A DNA stretch of 64,000 bases from positions 1 through 64,000 of the forward strand of contig NZ_JAHOEA010000009.1 in assembly GCF_019127135.1 (NCBI RefSeq), read 5' to 3'. The stretch is from Segatella copri. GTDB lineage: Bacteria; Bacteroidota; Bacteroidia; Bacteroidales; Bacteroidaceae. This document shows, one piece after another, positions 55,176-64,000 of the stretch (position 1 is its first letter; every line of letters starts with the position of its first letter). The position numbers and the translations under genes were made by a program. Under the pieces are notes generated by a model, which was given only the letters and a program-made list of their open reading frames with translations, had not been told where the DNA came from and did not search any database.

Positions 55176-56624
55176 TTAAATAATTAGGTTTGCGGCACCA
55201 GCCACCAGGATATGGGAGAGCCAAAGGATAGCAAGTCCGATGACGCCACCCATCAAAGCTTTCCAGCCAATATTGCGGAAATACCATCCCATGTGCATAC
55301 GTTCCATCTTCATCAGGGCAAGACCGCTGATTGTACCGATACCAAGAACGTTACCACCAGCCATTACGCAATATGCAATCATCTGCCAGTAGATACCATT
55401 GGTATGATAATCAGTAAGCATGCTGAATGAAGGATCATTCACATTTGCCAGATCATGAAGGGAGAAAAAGTTCATGGCTGTAGCAAAGTTGTCAAGTACA
55501 GTACTGGTTATACCTGCCAAGACACCATGCAGTAACACACCAGGATGCTTATCATCCATACCGACAGAGTTGAGAAGAGCGGCAAAATCGTCAAAAGCAC
55601 CAGTCTCCTTCACCACTCCGATGGCAAGCATGATACCCATCACGAAAAGAATCATCTGGATAACTCCGTATTGGAAGACTCTAGGGGTGCGACGGTCAGC
55701 CATCGCATCCATATTCATAAGTTTACGGTTAAATATCTCGTTCACAATCCAGAGTACACCCAATACGCAGAGCGCACCGAGGAAAGGACTCAATTTCGTA
55801 ATATTATGAAAGGTAGGGATAAACCACAATCCACCGATACCCACAAAGAGCATCAGCAAGCGCTGCCATACATTGAGGCGGGTATCATCCCCGCGGTATG
55901 GCATAGCAATCCATTCTGTCTCTACTCTTTCCGGCAGCATGCGCTGCATCATCACCAATGGTATGAGCCAAGCAGCAAGACATGGCAGCAGAAGCGACAG
56001 GAAATAATGGGTAGCCGTTACAGCACCCATATTCCACATTACCAGTCCTTCCGGATTTCCGATAACGGTAAGAGCTCCGCCACAGTTGGCAGAAAGCAGA
56101 ATTGCACCTCCATACACCATGCGCTGACGACGGTTTGGAATCACTCCATGCATCATCGTAAGCATCATCACTGTTGTAGTAAGATTATCGAGATTTGCCG
56201 AAATAACAAAGGTCACGGCAGCGAGAATCCATAGCATTTTCTTGGCGCTTCGGGTACGCAACAACTGGCGTATGAAATCGAAGCATCCGTTGTTATTGAG
56301 AATTTCAACTATCGTCATAGTGGCTAGCAGGAAGAGTACGATTTCTGCAGCTCTACCCACATAAGGAAGGAAGATGTTACGGGCAATAAAATACTTCACC
56401 GTTGTACTGGTGGATTCTATCTCGTTCCACATTCCGAGATTCAGATAGCGTGAATAATCAGAAGAATGTTCACTGGTCACGAAGTCCATACCGAAACAGA
56501 TATAGAGAACCCATCCTACCGTTCCAGCAAAGATGGCTACGGCAGCACGGTTCACCTTGGTAATATTCTCGGTTGCAATGAGAATATATGCCAGTATCAA
56601 TATGGCAAGGATGACTAGTGTCAT
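55176..56624 (-). CDS. nhaD: Na+/H+ antiporter, NhaD family
   Basis: A 482-residue ion-transporter superfamily protein with about 12 membrane segments, including FVISANLDNLTTTVMMLTM and ANCGGALTVIGNPEGLVMWNMG, the hallmark NhaD sequences. It exchanges cytoplasmic sodium for protons. The frame extends to 56672, but the promoter -7 box at 56661-56668 lies within the extension, so 56624 (MTLVILAILILAYI) is chosen. Confidence 0.93.
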   Translation of the reverse strand: MTLVILAILILAYILIATENITKVNRAAVAIFAGTVGWVLYICFGMDFVTSEHSSDYSRYLNLGMWNEIESTSTTVKYFIARNIFLPYVGRAAEIVLFLLATMTIVEILNNNGCFDFIRQLLRTRSAKKMLWILAAVTFVISANLDNLTTTVMMLTMMHGVIPNRRQRMVYGGAILLSANCGGALTVIGNPEGLVMWNMGAVTATHYFLSLLLPCLAAWLIPLVMMQRMLPERVETEWIAMPYRGDDTRLNVWQRLLMLFVGIGGLWFIPTFHNITKLSPFLGALCVLGVLWIVNEIFNRKLMNMDAMADRRTPRVFQYGVIQMILFVMGIMLAIGVVKETGAFDDFAALLNSVGMDDKHPGVLLHGVLAGITSTVLDNFATAMNFFSLHDLANVNDPSFSMLTDYHTNGIYWQMIAYCVMAGGNVLGIGTISGLALMKMERMHMGWYFRNIGWKALMGGVIGLAILWLSHILVAGAANLII

Positions 56625-56660
56625 ATCATTTATTTTATTATATTCATTACATTTTGAGCG

Positions 56661-56668
56661 CAAAGGTA
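56661..56668 (-). promoter_or_regulatory. -7 box of nhaD
   Basis: TACCTTTG on the minus strand, 37 nt upstream of the chosen start; the -33 element is a weak TTGG. Confidence 0.7.
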
Positions 56669-56999
56669 ACAATTATTTTGTAATCGCCAACATTTCGGTG
56701 TCTTTTTTTAATGAATTTAACTCATTTTCATACAAATGATAATTTCGTCCGTTTTTTCTTTCGCCATTATTTTTCTCCCCTCTTCATTTTCATCATAGAA
56801 TTAGATGAAAACACGGATAACAGAGAAGAACATCACAGGAAGAAATATCGAGGAGGAAGTTATCAGAATATTGAAAGGTTATGCGTATATATATTATGTA
56901 TTTCCCTGAAGGAACCTACCAAAAACAGTGATTTTAGTTAAATATTACTAACAAAAAGAAGAAATTCAAGAGTGAATGCCTGTAACTCAAAGAAAATGA
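56669..56999. other. Spacer without a gene
   Basis: AT-rich spacer between divergent nhaD and rpsA promoters. A 76-codon frame at 56711-56941 lacks any recognisable features and is not called. Confidence 0.5.
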
Positions 57000-57000
57000 G

Positions 57001-57008
57001 TAATTTTG
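57001..57008 (+). promoter_or_regulatory. -7 box of rpsA
   Basis: TAATTTTG, 65 nt upstream of the rpsA start. The leader is A/T rich. Confidence 0.65.
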
Positions 57009-57072
57009 CGCCCGATTTATACAATTCACATAAAGTCAAACTTTATTAATTTTAATTTTTTAATTATTTTTT

Positions 57073-58857
57073 ATGTCAGATTTAAAGAACGTAAAGCCAT
57101 TGGACGACTTCAATTGGGATGAGTTTGAGAATGGCACAAGCGCAAACGTCAGCAAAACAGACCTCGAGAAGGCCTATGACGAAACTCTTAACAAGGTAAC
57201 AGAACACCAGGTTGTAGAGGGTACAGTAATCTCTGTAGACAAGAAAGAGGTTATCGTAAACATCGGTTACAAGAGCGATGGTATTATCCCTGCTTCTGAA
57301 TTCCGTTACAACCCAGACCTCAAGGTAGGCGACAAGGTTGAGGTTTATGTAGAGAACCAGGAGGACGTAAAGGGTCAGTTGGTACTCTCTCACAAGAAGG
57401 CTCGCCTCAGCAAGTCTTGGGAGCGTGTTAATGCAGCTCTCGAGAACGAGGAAGTTATCCAGGGTTACATCAAGTGCCGCACTAAGGGCGGTATGATCGT
57501 TGACGTTTTCGGTATCGAAGCTTTCTTGCCAGGAAGCCAGATCGACGTTCACCCTATACGCGACTACGACGTATTCGTAGGCAAGACAATGGAGTTCAAG
57601 GTTGTAAAGATCAACCAGGAGTTCCGCAATGTCGTTGTATCTCACAAGGCTCTCATCGAGCAGGAGCTCGAGCAGCAGCGTAAGGAGATTATCGGCAAGC
57701 TCGAGAAGGGTCAGATCCTCGAGGGTACCGTTAAGAACATCACTACTTACGGTGTATTCGTTGACCTCGGCGGTGTTGATGGTTTGATCCACATCACAGA
57801 CCTCTCTTGGGGCCGCGTAAGCGATCCACACGAGGTTGTATCTCTCGACCAGAAGATCAACGTTGTTATCCTCGACTTCGATGAGGAGAAGAAGCGTATT
57901 GCTCTCGGTTTGAAGCAGCTCACTCCACATCCATGGGATGCACTTGATCCAAACCTCAAGGTAGGTGACCACGTTAAGGGTAAGGTAGTGGTTATGGCTG
58001 ACTACGGTGCATTCGTTGAGATTGCTCCAGGTGTAGAGGGCTTGATCCACGTATCTGAGATGTCTTGGAGCCAGCACTTGCGTTCTGCTCAGGACTTCAT
58101 GAAGGTTGGTGACGAGGTAGAGGCAGTTATCCTGACTCTCGACCGCGCTGAGCGCAAGATGAGCCTTGGTATCAAGCAGCTCAAGGAAGATCCATGGGAG
58201 GCTATCGAGGCTAAGTATCCTGTTGGCAGCAAGCACACAGCTAAGGTTCGCAACTTCACTAACTTCGGTATCTTCGTAGAGCTCGAGGAAGGTGTTGATG
58301 GTTTGATCCACATCTCTGACCTCTCTTGGACTAAGAAGGTTAAGCACCCATCTGAGTTCACTTCTGTAGGCGCTTCTATCGATGTAGTAGTTCTCGAAAT
58401 CGATAAGGAAAACCGTCGCTTGAGCCTCGGCCACAAGCAGTTGGAGAAGAACCCATGGGATGAGTATGAGGCAATCTATACTCCAGGTTCTGTTCACCAG
58501 GGTACTATCACAGAGTTGATGGACAAGGGTGCTGTTGTAGCTCTCGCTGAGGGTGGTGAAGGTTTCGCTACTCCTAAGCACCTCACTAAGGAGGACGGCA
58601 CAATGGCTAAGAAGGGCGAGACTCTCGACTTCAAGGTTATCGAGTTCGTTAAGGAGACAAAGCGCATCATCCTCTCTCACTCTCGTACATTCGAGGAGGG
58701 TAACGAGCCAGTTGTTAAGACAACTCACAAGCGTGCAAACGGCGGTCGCAAGAGCAACAACGAGACAGCTATGATCAACAACGTTGCTGCTAGCACATCA
58801 CTCGGTGATATCGATGCACTCGCTAAGTTGAAGGCTCAGATGGAGGGCAAGGCTTAA
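57073..58857 (+). CDS. rpsA: 30S ribosomal protein S1
   Basis: A 594-residue protein with six S1 RNA-binding domains in series, each with a VxNxxxYGxFVxLxxGVDGLIHxSDLSW-like pattern (for example at about 215-285, 300-370 and 385-455). It binds mRNA to the small subunit. Codon use is highly biased, as expected for an abundant protein, which also explains the long antisense frame over it. Confidence 0.97.
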   Translation: MSDLKNVKPLDDFNWDEFENGTSANVSKTDLEKAYDETLNKVTEHQVVEGTVISVDKKEVIVNIGYKSDGIIPASEFRYNPDLKVGDKVEVYVENQEDVKGQLVLSHKKARLSKSWERVNAALENEEVIQGYIKCRTKGGMIVDVFGIEAFLPGSQIDVHPIRDYDVFVGKTMEFKVVKINQEFRNVVVSHKALIEQELEQQRKEIIGKLEKGQILEGTVKNITTYGVFVDLGGVDGLIHITDLSWGRVSDPHEVVSLDQKINVVILDFDEEKKRIALGLKQLTPHPWDALDPNLKVGDHVKGKVVVMADYGAFVEIAPGVEGLIHVSEMSWSQHLRSAQDFMKVGDEVEAVILTLDRAERKMSLGIKQLKEDPWEAIEAKYPVGSKHTAKVRNFTNFGIFVELEEGVDGLIHISDLSWTKKVKHPSEFTSVGASIDVVVLEIDKENRRLSLGHKQLEKNPWDEYEAIYTPGSVHQGTITELMDKGAVVALAEGGEGFATPKHLTKEDGTMAKKGETLDFKVIEFVKETKRIILSHSRTFEEGNEPVVKTTHKRANGGRKSNNETAMINNVAASTSLGDIDALAKLKAQMEGKA

Positions 58858-58904
58858 TCTTAAACAGATCAGGCTTTTGCTATTCATTAGCTAAATAACA
58901 TTCA

Positions 58905-58946
58905 GGGGACTGAAATTTCTGTAATGAGATTTCAGTTCCCTTTTTT
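58905..58946 (+). terminator. Terminator of rpsA
   Basis: GGGACTGAAAT pairs with ATTTCAGTTCCC, followed by TTTTTT. Confidence 0.92.
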
Positions 58947-59082
58947 ATTATGTGTATTAAAAAAAATGAACTATCGGGCACTATCTGCCTACTTCTGTAA
59001 ACTCATCTCGACTAATTCATATCCTAAAACCACTGATTCATGGTATTTTTCTATCAAAACATGTCGAAAAAACACAAAAACC

Positions 59083-59114
59083 TTTGGTAGTTTCAAGTTT
59101 TCTGCTTATCTTTG
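59083..59114 (+). promoter_or_regulatory. Promoter of the surface-protein operon
   Basis: TTTG (59083-59086), 20-nt spacer, TATCTTTG (59107-59114): a perfect consensus. The leader is about 108 nt. Nothing else recognisable lies between the rpsA terminator and this promoter. Confidence 0.88.
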
Positions 59115-59226
59115 CAACCGATAAAGCAATAATTTATATGAGCTAGAGAAATCATTCTCTCAAGAATTATCTGAAAAGAAAGAGAAGCGATTCTCCAGAT
59201 TACAAAAGAAAAAGAAAGTTCAAGAT

Positions 59227-60387
59227 ATGAAACAGTCAAGATTTATAGTAGCTGCTCTATCAATGAGTTGCATCACGACCCTCTCCTCCTGCTTCAAGGA
59301 AGAACCACTCAATGCCGAATGCGACATCGAGCAGGCCTTCATCACCAACAGCGGCAACTGGGAAGAATGCTTCCTCAAAGCCACAGATACCCTACAGAAC
59401 GTGATGCCTACAGAAAATGAAATCTGCTTCCTCGTAAAAAAGGGAACCGATCTCTCGCACTTCGCACCGAAATTCCAGATTACCCCAGGTGCTACCCTAT
59501 CGCCTGCCAACGGTTCGGTGCAGGATTTCACCAACGGGCAAGTAACCTACACCGTTACTTCCGAGGATGGCAACTGGAAACGGCAGTACAGAGTGGGATT
59601 CACCTTCCCGCCCGTGGTTTACGAAGTGATGAAGTACGACTTCGAAAACTATTTCCTCAACGAAAACAAGCCTATTCATAAATATTATGTCTGGAGCGAC
59701 AAGAACGACGACGGTACGCTTGCCAACAACTGGGCTACGGGAAATCCGGGCTTCTTTATGAGCCGAAGCTCTGCCAAGCCAGACCAATATCCAACGGTGC
59801 CTGTGGAGCAAGGCTACGACGGTGCCTGCGTGAAGCTCACCACCAGCGATACCGACCAGTTTGGCGCAACGGCCAAGATGCCTATCGCTGCAGGCAACCT
59901 CTTCATCGGAAAGTTCGACGCCGGTCAGGCACTGAAGGATGCCATGAAGACCACCCAGTTTGGCGTACCCGTAAGTTTCAAGCCTACCAAATTCAGCGGC
60001 TACTACCGATACAAGCGTGGCGATGTGTTCACAGACCGCCATAAGAAGGTGGTGGAAGGCAAGAAAGACTACGGCACCATCTATGCCGTGTTCTACGACA
60101 ACCACGACACCGATGGCAACAGCATCGTGCTCTATGGCGACAACGTGCAGACCAGCCCTCAGGTGGTGGCACTCGCCAAGGTGCCAGACATCGACGACAC
60201 GCCCGAGTGGACCCATTTCGACCTCGACTTCGTTTATAAGAAGGAGGTGGATGCCCAGAAACTCAGAAACATGGGCTACAGCATGGCCATCGTCTGCTCA
60301 TCGAGCGTAGAAGGCGCCTCGTTCATGGGAGCCATCGGAAGTACATTGTGGGTGGATCAGTTCCGCATCGCCTGCGAAAAGGAATAA
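59227..60387 (+). CDS. PCMD-domain lipoprotein
   Basis: A 386-residue lipoprotein: signal with Cys22 (SMSCITTLSSC), an Ig-like or DUF-type N-terminal part (LNAECDIEQAFITNSGNWEECF), and a C-terminal PCMD domain (about 140-385; WVDQFRIACE at the end). PCMD is a putative carbohydrate-metabolism or surface-glycan-binding domain of Bacteroidetes. Function unknown. First gene of a three-gene set with a beta-barrel and another PCMD protein. Confidence 0.8.
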   Translation: MKQSRFIVAALSMSCITTLSSCFKEEPLNAECDIEQAFITNSGNWEECFLKATDTLQNVMPTENEICFLVKKGTDLSHFAPKFQITPGATLSPANGSVQDFTNGQVTYTVTSEDGNWKRQYRVGFTFPPVVYEVMKYDFENYFLNENKPIHKYYVWSDKNDDGTLANNWATGNPGFFMSRSSAKPDQYPTVPVEQGYDGACVKLTTSDTDQFGATAKMPIAAGNLFIGKFDAGQALKDAMKTTQFGVPVSFKPTKFSGYYRYKRGDVFTDRHKKVVEGKKDYGTIYAVFYDNHDTDGNSIVLYGDNVQTSPQVVALAKVPDIDDTPEWTHFDLDFVYKKEVDAQKLRNMGYSMAIVCSSSVEGASFMGAIGSTLWVDQFRIACEKE

Positions 60388-60455
60388 ATGATTCTGCTAA
60401 AGAAGATTCATTAAGAAGAGATTGAGAAGATTTAGAAAAAAAAGAAGACAAGACA

Positions 60456-61220
60456 ATGAAAAAGTCATTCATCATATCAGCCGCAATCCTATCCCTCTGC
60501 TCTGCTGAGGCATGGGGACAGAATCTGGGAGAACTGCTCCACAAATTCACCTACCAGGCACGTATCGGCTACAACCTGGGTGGCACTGCCCCTATCGGCA
60601 TGCCTGCCACCATCCGCACCCTCCACAGCTACACGCTGCAGCCTAACCTGCTGCTCGGCATCGACGCCCACTATCCCCTGGACAATAAGTGGGGATTGAT
60701 GTTCGGCCTGCACTTCGAAGGCAAGGGCATGAAGATTGATGCGGGCGTAAAGAACTACCACATGACCATGGTGAAAGGTGGTGAGCAGCTGGATGGCGTG
60801 TTCACGGGCAACGTAATAACAAAGGTTGATCAGAGCCTCGCAACTATTCCAGTGCAAGCCACTTACGACGTTACAGAGAAGGTTCGCCTGAAGCTGGGTC
60901 CTTACTTCTCCTACGTCACCTCGCATAAGTTTGAGGGCAGTGCCTACGACGGTTATCTGCGCCAGGGCGACCCTACGGGGCCCAAGGTAGAACTGGGACA
61001 TGAGGACGGAGAGCGTGGCGAATACGACTTCTCGGACGATATGCGCAACTGGCAGTTTGGCATCGACGTAGGTGCCGACTGGAATTTCTCGAAGCGCTGG
61101 GGAGCCTATGTGGGCCTTACCTGGGGCTTATCAGAAGTGTTCAAGAAAGACTTCCACGTGATAGAGCAGTCGATGTATCCCATCTACGGCACCATCGGAC
61201 TGAGCTATCAGCTGAAATAG
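60456..61220 (+). CDS. Outer-membrane beta-barrel protein
   Basis: A 254-residue protein with signal peptide (MKKSFIISAAILSLCSAEAWGQ) and porin-like alternating strands (LLLGIDAHYPLDNKWGLMFGLHFEGKGMK, closing YGTIGLSYQLK). It resembles the PorT/OmpW-sized barrel families. It follows the PCMD lipoprotein by 68 nt. Confidence 0.78.
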   Translation: MKKSFIISAAILSLCSAEAWGQNLGELLHKFTYQARIGYNLGGTAPIGMPATIRTLHSYTLQPNLLLGIDAHYPLDNKWGLMFGLHFEGKGMKIDAGVKNYHMTMVKGGEQLDGVFTGNVITKVDQSLATIPVQATYDVTEKVRLKLGPYFSYVTSHKFEGSAYDGYLRQGDPTGPKVELGHEDGERGEYDFSDDMRNWQFGIDVGADWNFSKRWGAYVGLTWGLSEVFKKDFHVIEQSMYPIYGTIGLSYQLK

Positions 61221-61303
61221 GAAATCTGCTCCAGGATATCTTATATATAATAATGTATAGGAGAGAAAAATCAATTATATCATAATAAAAGAAAGGAAAA
61301 CTT

Positions 61304-62878
61304 ATGAAGAAAATTTTTACTTTAGTAGCAGCAGCACTCTGCTCTATGTCGATGATGGCAAAGGACTACACCTGCCCTCTCGTGGTTAACATGATGGGAA
61401 TGGACATGCCTGTGGGCGACATCAAGGTGAACGTAGATGAGCAGAAAGACGGCAAATACACCATGAGCCTGCTCAACTTCAAGATGAACGCTTTCATGCA
61501 GATTGGTAACATCGTTATCAAAGATGTAGAGGCTACCAAGTGTGGCAACGTCATCATGCTCAATGCAGCAAGGGATATCCAGATTACCAAGGGTGACGAT
61601 GAGAACGTAGAATGGATGGGACCAGGTCTCGGCAACGTGAACATTCTCCTGAAGGGTGAACTGAAGGGCGACAATTTCAACGCCTACCTCAATATTCCAT
61701 TGGCTGGCAACATGATTGTTGGCGTAAAGCTCGGCAAGAATTGCAACGAAATGGGTCAGTTGCCAAACGCCGGTTTCGAGAATTTCCACGAGGCATCTTA
61801 CAGCAGCGCCAAGAGCCAGGAGCCTAACGGATGGCACTCTTTCATGAGCTCTACGGGCAGCATGGCAGGCGCGGTTTCAGCAGCTGTACATACCTATGCA
61901 TCTTCTGAAGTGCGCGAGAACGCAGCAGAAGACAACAAGCAGTGTGTAAAGATTGTTTCTACTCCAGTGAAGGTGGGTTCAATTGTTGCAGCTTCTGCCA
62001 ACGGTACCATCACCACCGGTCGTCTGAAGGCTGGCAGCATGACTGCATCAAGCAAGGACAACTGCTCATTCCTGGATTTCAGCTCTACAGATGTGGATGC
62101 CAACGGCGATCCATTCTATGCAGTGCTCAACAACAAGCCTGATGCCATGAAGGTTTGGGTGAAGTTCAAGGCTGGCGACGGCAACAAGAATCCTAAGGCT
62201 ACCATCAGTGCCCTCTTGACCAACGGCAACATGGTTCAGGACCCGGAGGACGACAAGTATGCAGCCAACATCATCGCCCGTGCCAACAACTCTTCTATCG
62301 AGAGCAAGGACGAGTGGCAGGAGATTACTATCCCATTTACATACGACAATGCAGAGGAAATGCCTAAGGCAGCCCTGGTTACCATGTCAACCTGCGCTGT
62401 GCCTAGCGGCGGCAGCAAGAGCGAGACCAATCCAGACGTTTTGTATGTAGACGATGTAGAGATGGTTTACAATGCTGATGTGAAGAAGGTTATCATGGAT
62501 GGTGAAGACATTACAAATAAGTTTGATGAAGCCGGAGAATTGGAGATTGAAGGCTACAATAAGAATTTGGATATCAACAACTTCCAGTTGGAGGCTATCG
62601 GTGCCGGTGCCTATGTTACGAAGAAGATTACAACCGATGGTTTTGATACCTACGTAAGCTTTACTGTTACAGCCAACGACTTGAAGAACTGCGTAACCCG
62701 CACCATCACCCTGAAGAACTATACCACTGGCATCAAGAACGTTGAGACCCTCACCCTGCCAAACGGCGTGAAGGCTATCTACAGCATGGCTGGTCAGCAG
62801 GTTACAGACATGCAAAGTGGCCAAGTTTACATCGTAAAGTATACCAATGGTGAAACCAAGAAGATGGTTAAAAAATAA
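61304..62878 (+). CDS. Calycin-like plus PCMD surface protein with C-terminal sorting-like module
   Basis: A 524-residue secreted protein: signal peptide (MKKIFTLVAAALCSMSMMA), a calycin-like domain (about 20-150; YTCPLVVNMMGMDMPVGDIKVNV), a PCMD domain (about 155-395; NAGFENFHEA through VLYVDDVEMVY) and a terminal module GVKAIYSMAGQQVTDMQSGQVYIVKYTNGETKKMVKK that resembles Prevotella surface-sorting tails. Codon usage is more biased than in neighbours, which suggests high expression. Function unknown. Confidence 0.8.
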   Translation: MKKIFTLVAAALCSMSMMAKDYTCPLVVNMMGMDMPVGDIKVNVDEQKDGKYTMSLLNFKMNAFMQIGNIVIKDVEATKCGNVIMLNAARDIQITKGDDENVEWMGPGLGNVNILLKGELKGDNFNAYLNIPLAGNMIVGVKLGKNCNEMGQLPNAGFENFHEASYSSAKSQEPNGWHSFMSSTGSMAGAVSAAVHTYASSEVRENAAEDNKQCVKIVSTPVKVGSIVAASANGTITTGRLKAGSMTASSKDNCSFLDFSSTDVDANGDPFYAVLNNKPDAMKVWVKFKAGDGNKNPKATISALLTNGNMVQDPEDDKYAANIIARANNSSIESKDEWQEITIPFTYDNAEEMPKAALVTMSTCAVPSGGSKSETNPDVLYVDDVEMVYNADVKKVIMDGEDITNKFDEAGELEIEGYNKNLDINNFQLEAIGAGAYVTKKITTDGFDTYVSFTVTANDLKNCVTRTITLKNYTTGIKNVETLTLPNGVKAIYSMAGQQVTDMQSGQVYIVKYTNGETKKMVKK

Positions 62879-62928
62879 TCGATATTAGTTAAGATGTTTC
62901 GGTATTCGCTGAAAGAGAACTTATAACA

Positions 62929-62953
62929 CCCACGGCTAAGAGTCTTCCGTGGG
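62929..62953. terminator. Hairpin downstream of the calycin/PCMD gene
   Basis: CCCACGG (62929-62935) pairs with CCGTGGG (62947-62953). A short stem without a strong T run. Confidence 0.55.
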
Positions 62954-62999
62954 AACATTATATTGGGATTCACACTCACATCATAACACAAAGTTTCAT

Positions 63000-63042
63000 C
63001 CCCAGATTTCCTTCAAAAGAAATCTGGGGATTCTATATATTA
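63000..63042 (+). terminator. Terminator of the surface-protein operon
   Basis: CCCCAGATTTC (63000-63010) pairs with GAAATCTGGGG (63019-63029), a perfect 11-bp stem, followed by ATTCTATATATT. Confidence 0.85.
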
Positions 63043-63169
63043 TGTATTTGAGTCTGAAGAATAATTTCAAGTCGGAGTACAATCAAACAACACAAAATCT
63101 CTTCTACTAACACAATTTTTTACTCTTGATGAAGTATTTATAGCTTCCATTACAATTTAAGCGAGATAG

Positions 63170-63284
63170 TTGTACAACTAAAAAGTGTAAAGTTGTACAA
63201 CTAAAAGGTGTAAGGTTGTACAACTAAAAGGTATGTAGTCGTACAACTAAAAGGTATGTAGTCGTACAACTAAAAGGTGTTGTC
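63170..63284. repeat. Five-unit 23-bp tandem array
   Basis: Units start at 63170, 63193, 63216, 63239 and 63262, each beginning T(T/C)GTACAACTAAAA. The first three contain the palindrome TTGTACAA. Conservation is high (2-5 differences between neighbours). Confidence 0.93.
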
Positions 63285-63360
63285 ACTAGGCTCAGCAGAG
63301 CTGCTGACTGCAGTCGGCAGAGCTGCTGACTAGGCTCAGCAGCTCTGTCGAGCCTAGTGG
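63284..63360. repeat. Cruciform-forming repeat next to the 23-bp array
   Basis: Left arm 63284-63307 (starting CACTAGGCTC) and right arm 63336-63359 pair over 24 bp with 2 mismatches. CAGAGCTGCTGACT is also directly repeated at 63296 and 63318 (22 bp apart), so the region is both an inverted repeat and another 22-bp array. Confidence 0.85.
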
Positions 63361-63448
63361 GAATCTTCTAGAAGCAGTCTTCTTATACTTTAGAATCTAT
63401 CTCCTTTCACCTCATATTCTATATCTTTGAACCTAGCCAAACAGCTTA

Positions 63449-63536
63449 ATGCGCTTACACAGTAATCTCGTTTAGCTTGCTCAGTAGTATCATTTCGCTT
63501 GCTCAGTCGTATTATCTTGCCTATTCAAGTCTAATA
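63449..63536. repeat. Degenerate four-unit 22-bp array
   Basis: Units start at 63449, 63471, 63493 and 63515. Core GCTTGCTCAGT(A/C)GTAT is in the second and third units, with the outer units diverged but in phase. Confidence 0.7.
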
Positions 63537-63548
63537 TGGTAGCGCTTT

Positions 63549-63580
63549 AGACGTTCTTACAAGCGAGAACGTCTGGATTT
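63549..63580 (+). terminator. Stem-loop with T run
   Basis: AGACGTTCT (63549-63557) pairs with AGAACGTCT (63566-63574), followed by GGATTTTTA. No gene on the plus strand is visible directly before it. Confidence 0.7.
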
Positions 63581-63590
63581 TTATGGCACA

Positions 63591-63635
63591 AAAAAGATTG
63601 CATCAGCGGAAATACTTCCAACCAATGCAATCTTC
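63591..63635 (-). terminator. Terminator of rplT
   Basis: AAGATTGCAT (63595-63604) pairs with ATGCAATCTT (63626-63635), followed on the minus strand by TTTTTT. Confidence 0.85.
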
Positions 63636-63709
63636 AGTTTTCTTTAATCTAGAGGCTAAACACTTTCTTACGAGAAAAATTCACGGAAGAAAAGAGCCTA
63701 GCGTCGGAT

Positions 63710-64000
63710 TTACTTCACCTTTGCAACGATAGCCTTGAAAGCCTCAGGGTTGTTTACAGCGAGGTCAGCGAGAACCTTACGGTTAATCTCGATACCAGCC
63801 TTGTGAAGAGCACCCATCAACTGGCTGTAGCTCATACCATCGAGGCGAGCAGCAGCGTTGATACGCTGAATCCACAATGCGCGGAATGTGCGCTTCTTGT
63901 TACGACGATCGCGATAAGCGTAGGTAAGACCCTTCTCCCAAGTGTTCTTAGCTACTGTCCATACATTCTTGCGAGCTCCATAGTACCCCTTAGTGAGCTT
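63710..64000 (-). CDS. rplT: 50S ribosomal protein L20 (partial)
   Basis: The last 96 codons of L20: the frame begins mid-gene at the window edge ([17 protein letters not shown]) and continues through [35 protein letters not shown] to KVK. L20 nucleates 50S assembly and in some bacteria represses infC-rpmI-rplT. The N-terminal approximately 20 residues lie outside the window. Confidence 0.97.
   Translation of the reverse strand, partial: KLTKGYYGARKNVWTVAKNTWEKGLTYAYRDRRNKKRTFRALWIQRINAAARLDGMSYSQLMGALHKAGIEINRKVLADLAVNNPEAFKAIVAKVK

Noticed and set aside
56711..56941. 76-codon plus frame in the nhaD-rpsA spacer
   Set aside because: AT-rich low-information sequence, no start signal and no recognisable domain; likely chance.
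57082..58728. 548-codon open frame on the minus strand across rpsA
   Set aside because: It lies wholly inside a clear S1 gene with strong codon bias, which produces long antisense frames. No start context, promoter or family features.

Overview
The window reads as a chromosomal segment of a Bacteroidales species, most likely Prevotella/Segatella. This is inferred from the proteins (DUF4296 lipoprotein next to lspA, Smr protein with a DUF2027-like N-terminus, PCMD and calycin-like surface proteins, cysteine-ended C69 peptidase, reverse rubrerythrin, beta/epsilon-first ATP synthase operon). It is also inferred from promoters of the Bacteroidetes type, TTTG - about 20 nt - TAnnTTTG, with little use of Shine-Dalgarno sequences. 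No tRNA, rRNA, CRISPR array or intact insertion sequence was seen. The last gene (rplT) runs off the right edge.

Layout. 1-5.2 kb is an accessory edge: a GH16 secreted glycosidase, a GT2 glycosyltransferase, an initiating sugar transferase, an AAA-ATPase of an expanded Bacteroidetes family that here lacks the usual nuclease domain, and a scar holding the tail ends of second copies of both the sugar transferase and the ATPase. 5.2-8.7 kb has a DegT/FdtB-type sugar aminotransferase and a TPR / metallophosphoesterase / outer-membrane-protein operon. 8.9-15.7 kb is the branched-chain amino-acid operon leuA-leuC-leuD-leuA/cimA paralogue-leuB, preceded by what looks like a classical attenuator: an Ile/Leu/Val-rich 28-residue leader peptide followed by a terminator. 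15.8-22.6 kb is an exonuclease-rlmI-lipoprotein-unknown 827-residue protein-dnaB operon, divergent from ftsK-lolA. 26.3-27.4 kb is a Fur/PerR-type regulator with reverse rubrerythrin. 27.5-39.6 kb is housekeeping on the minus strand: C69 peptidase, nadC, DUF4296, lspA, DksA-like, ileS, nadE, Smr protein. 39.8-46.1 kb has ispE, an AlkD-like protein, a Nudix hydrolase, dipeptidyl peptidase III and recQ. 46.3-53.9 kb is the complete F1Fo ATP synthase operon (transcribed D-C-I-B-E-F-H-A-G). 54-59 kb has pfkA, nhaD and rpsA. 59.1-62.9 kb is a surface-protein operon (PCMD lipoprotein, beta-barrel, calycin/PCMD protein), followed by an 830-nt gene-free stretch of terminators and repeat arrays up to rplT.

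The most unusual signals are in the spacers. (1) Eight short tandem arrays have units of 21-23 bp, close to two helical turns. Unit sequence mostly differs between arrays, but one unit is shared exactly by two arrays 36 kb apart. They sit after stop codons or in operon spacers and often supply stem-loops. (2) Heptanucleotide tandem repeats lie at or just after the stop codons of seven minus-strand genes. (3) A long hairpin separates atpE from atpF. (4) The leu leader is a candidate attenuator.

Promoter boxes were used to choose starts: for the GH16 enzyme, the ATPase, ftsK and nhaD, the longest reading frame begins upstream of, or inside, the promoter, so the shorter start is given.
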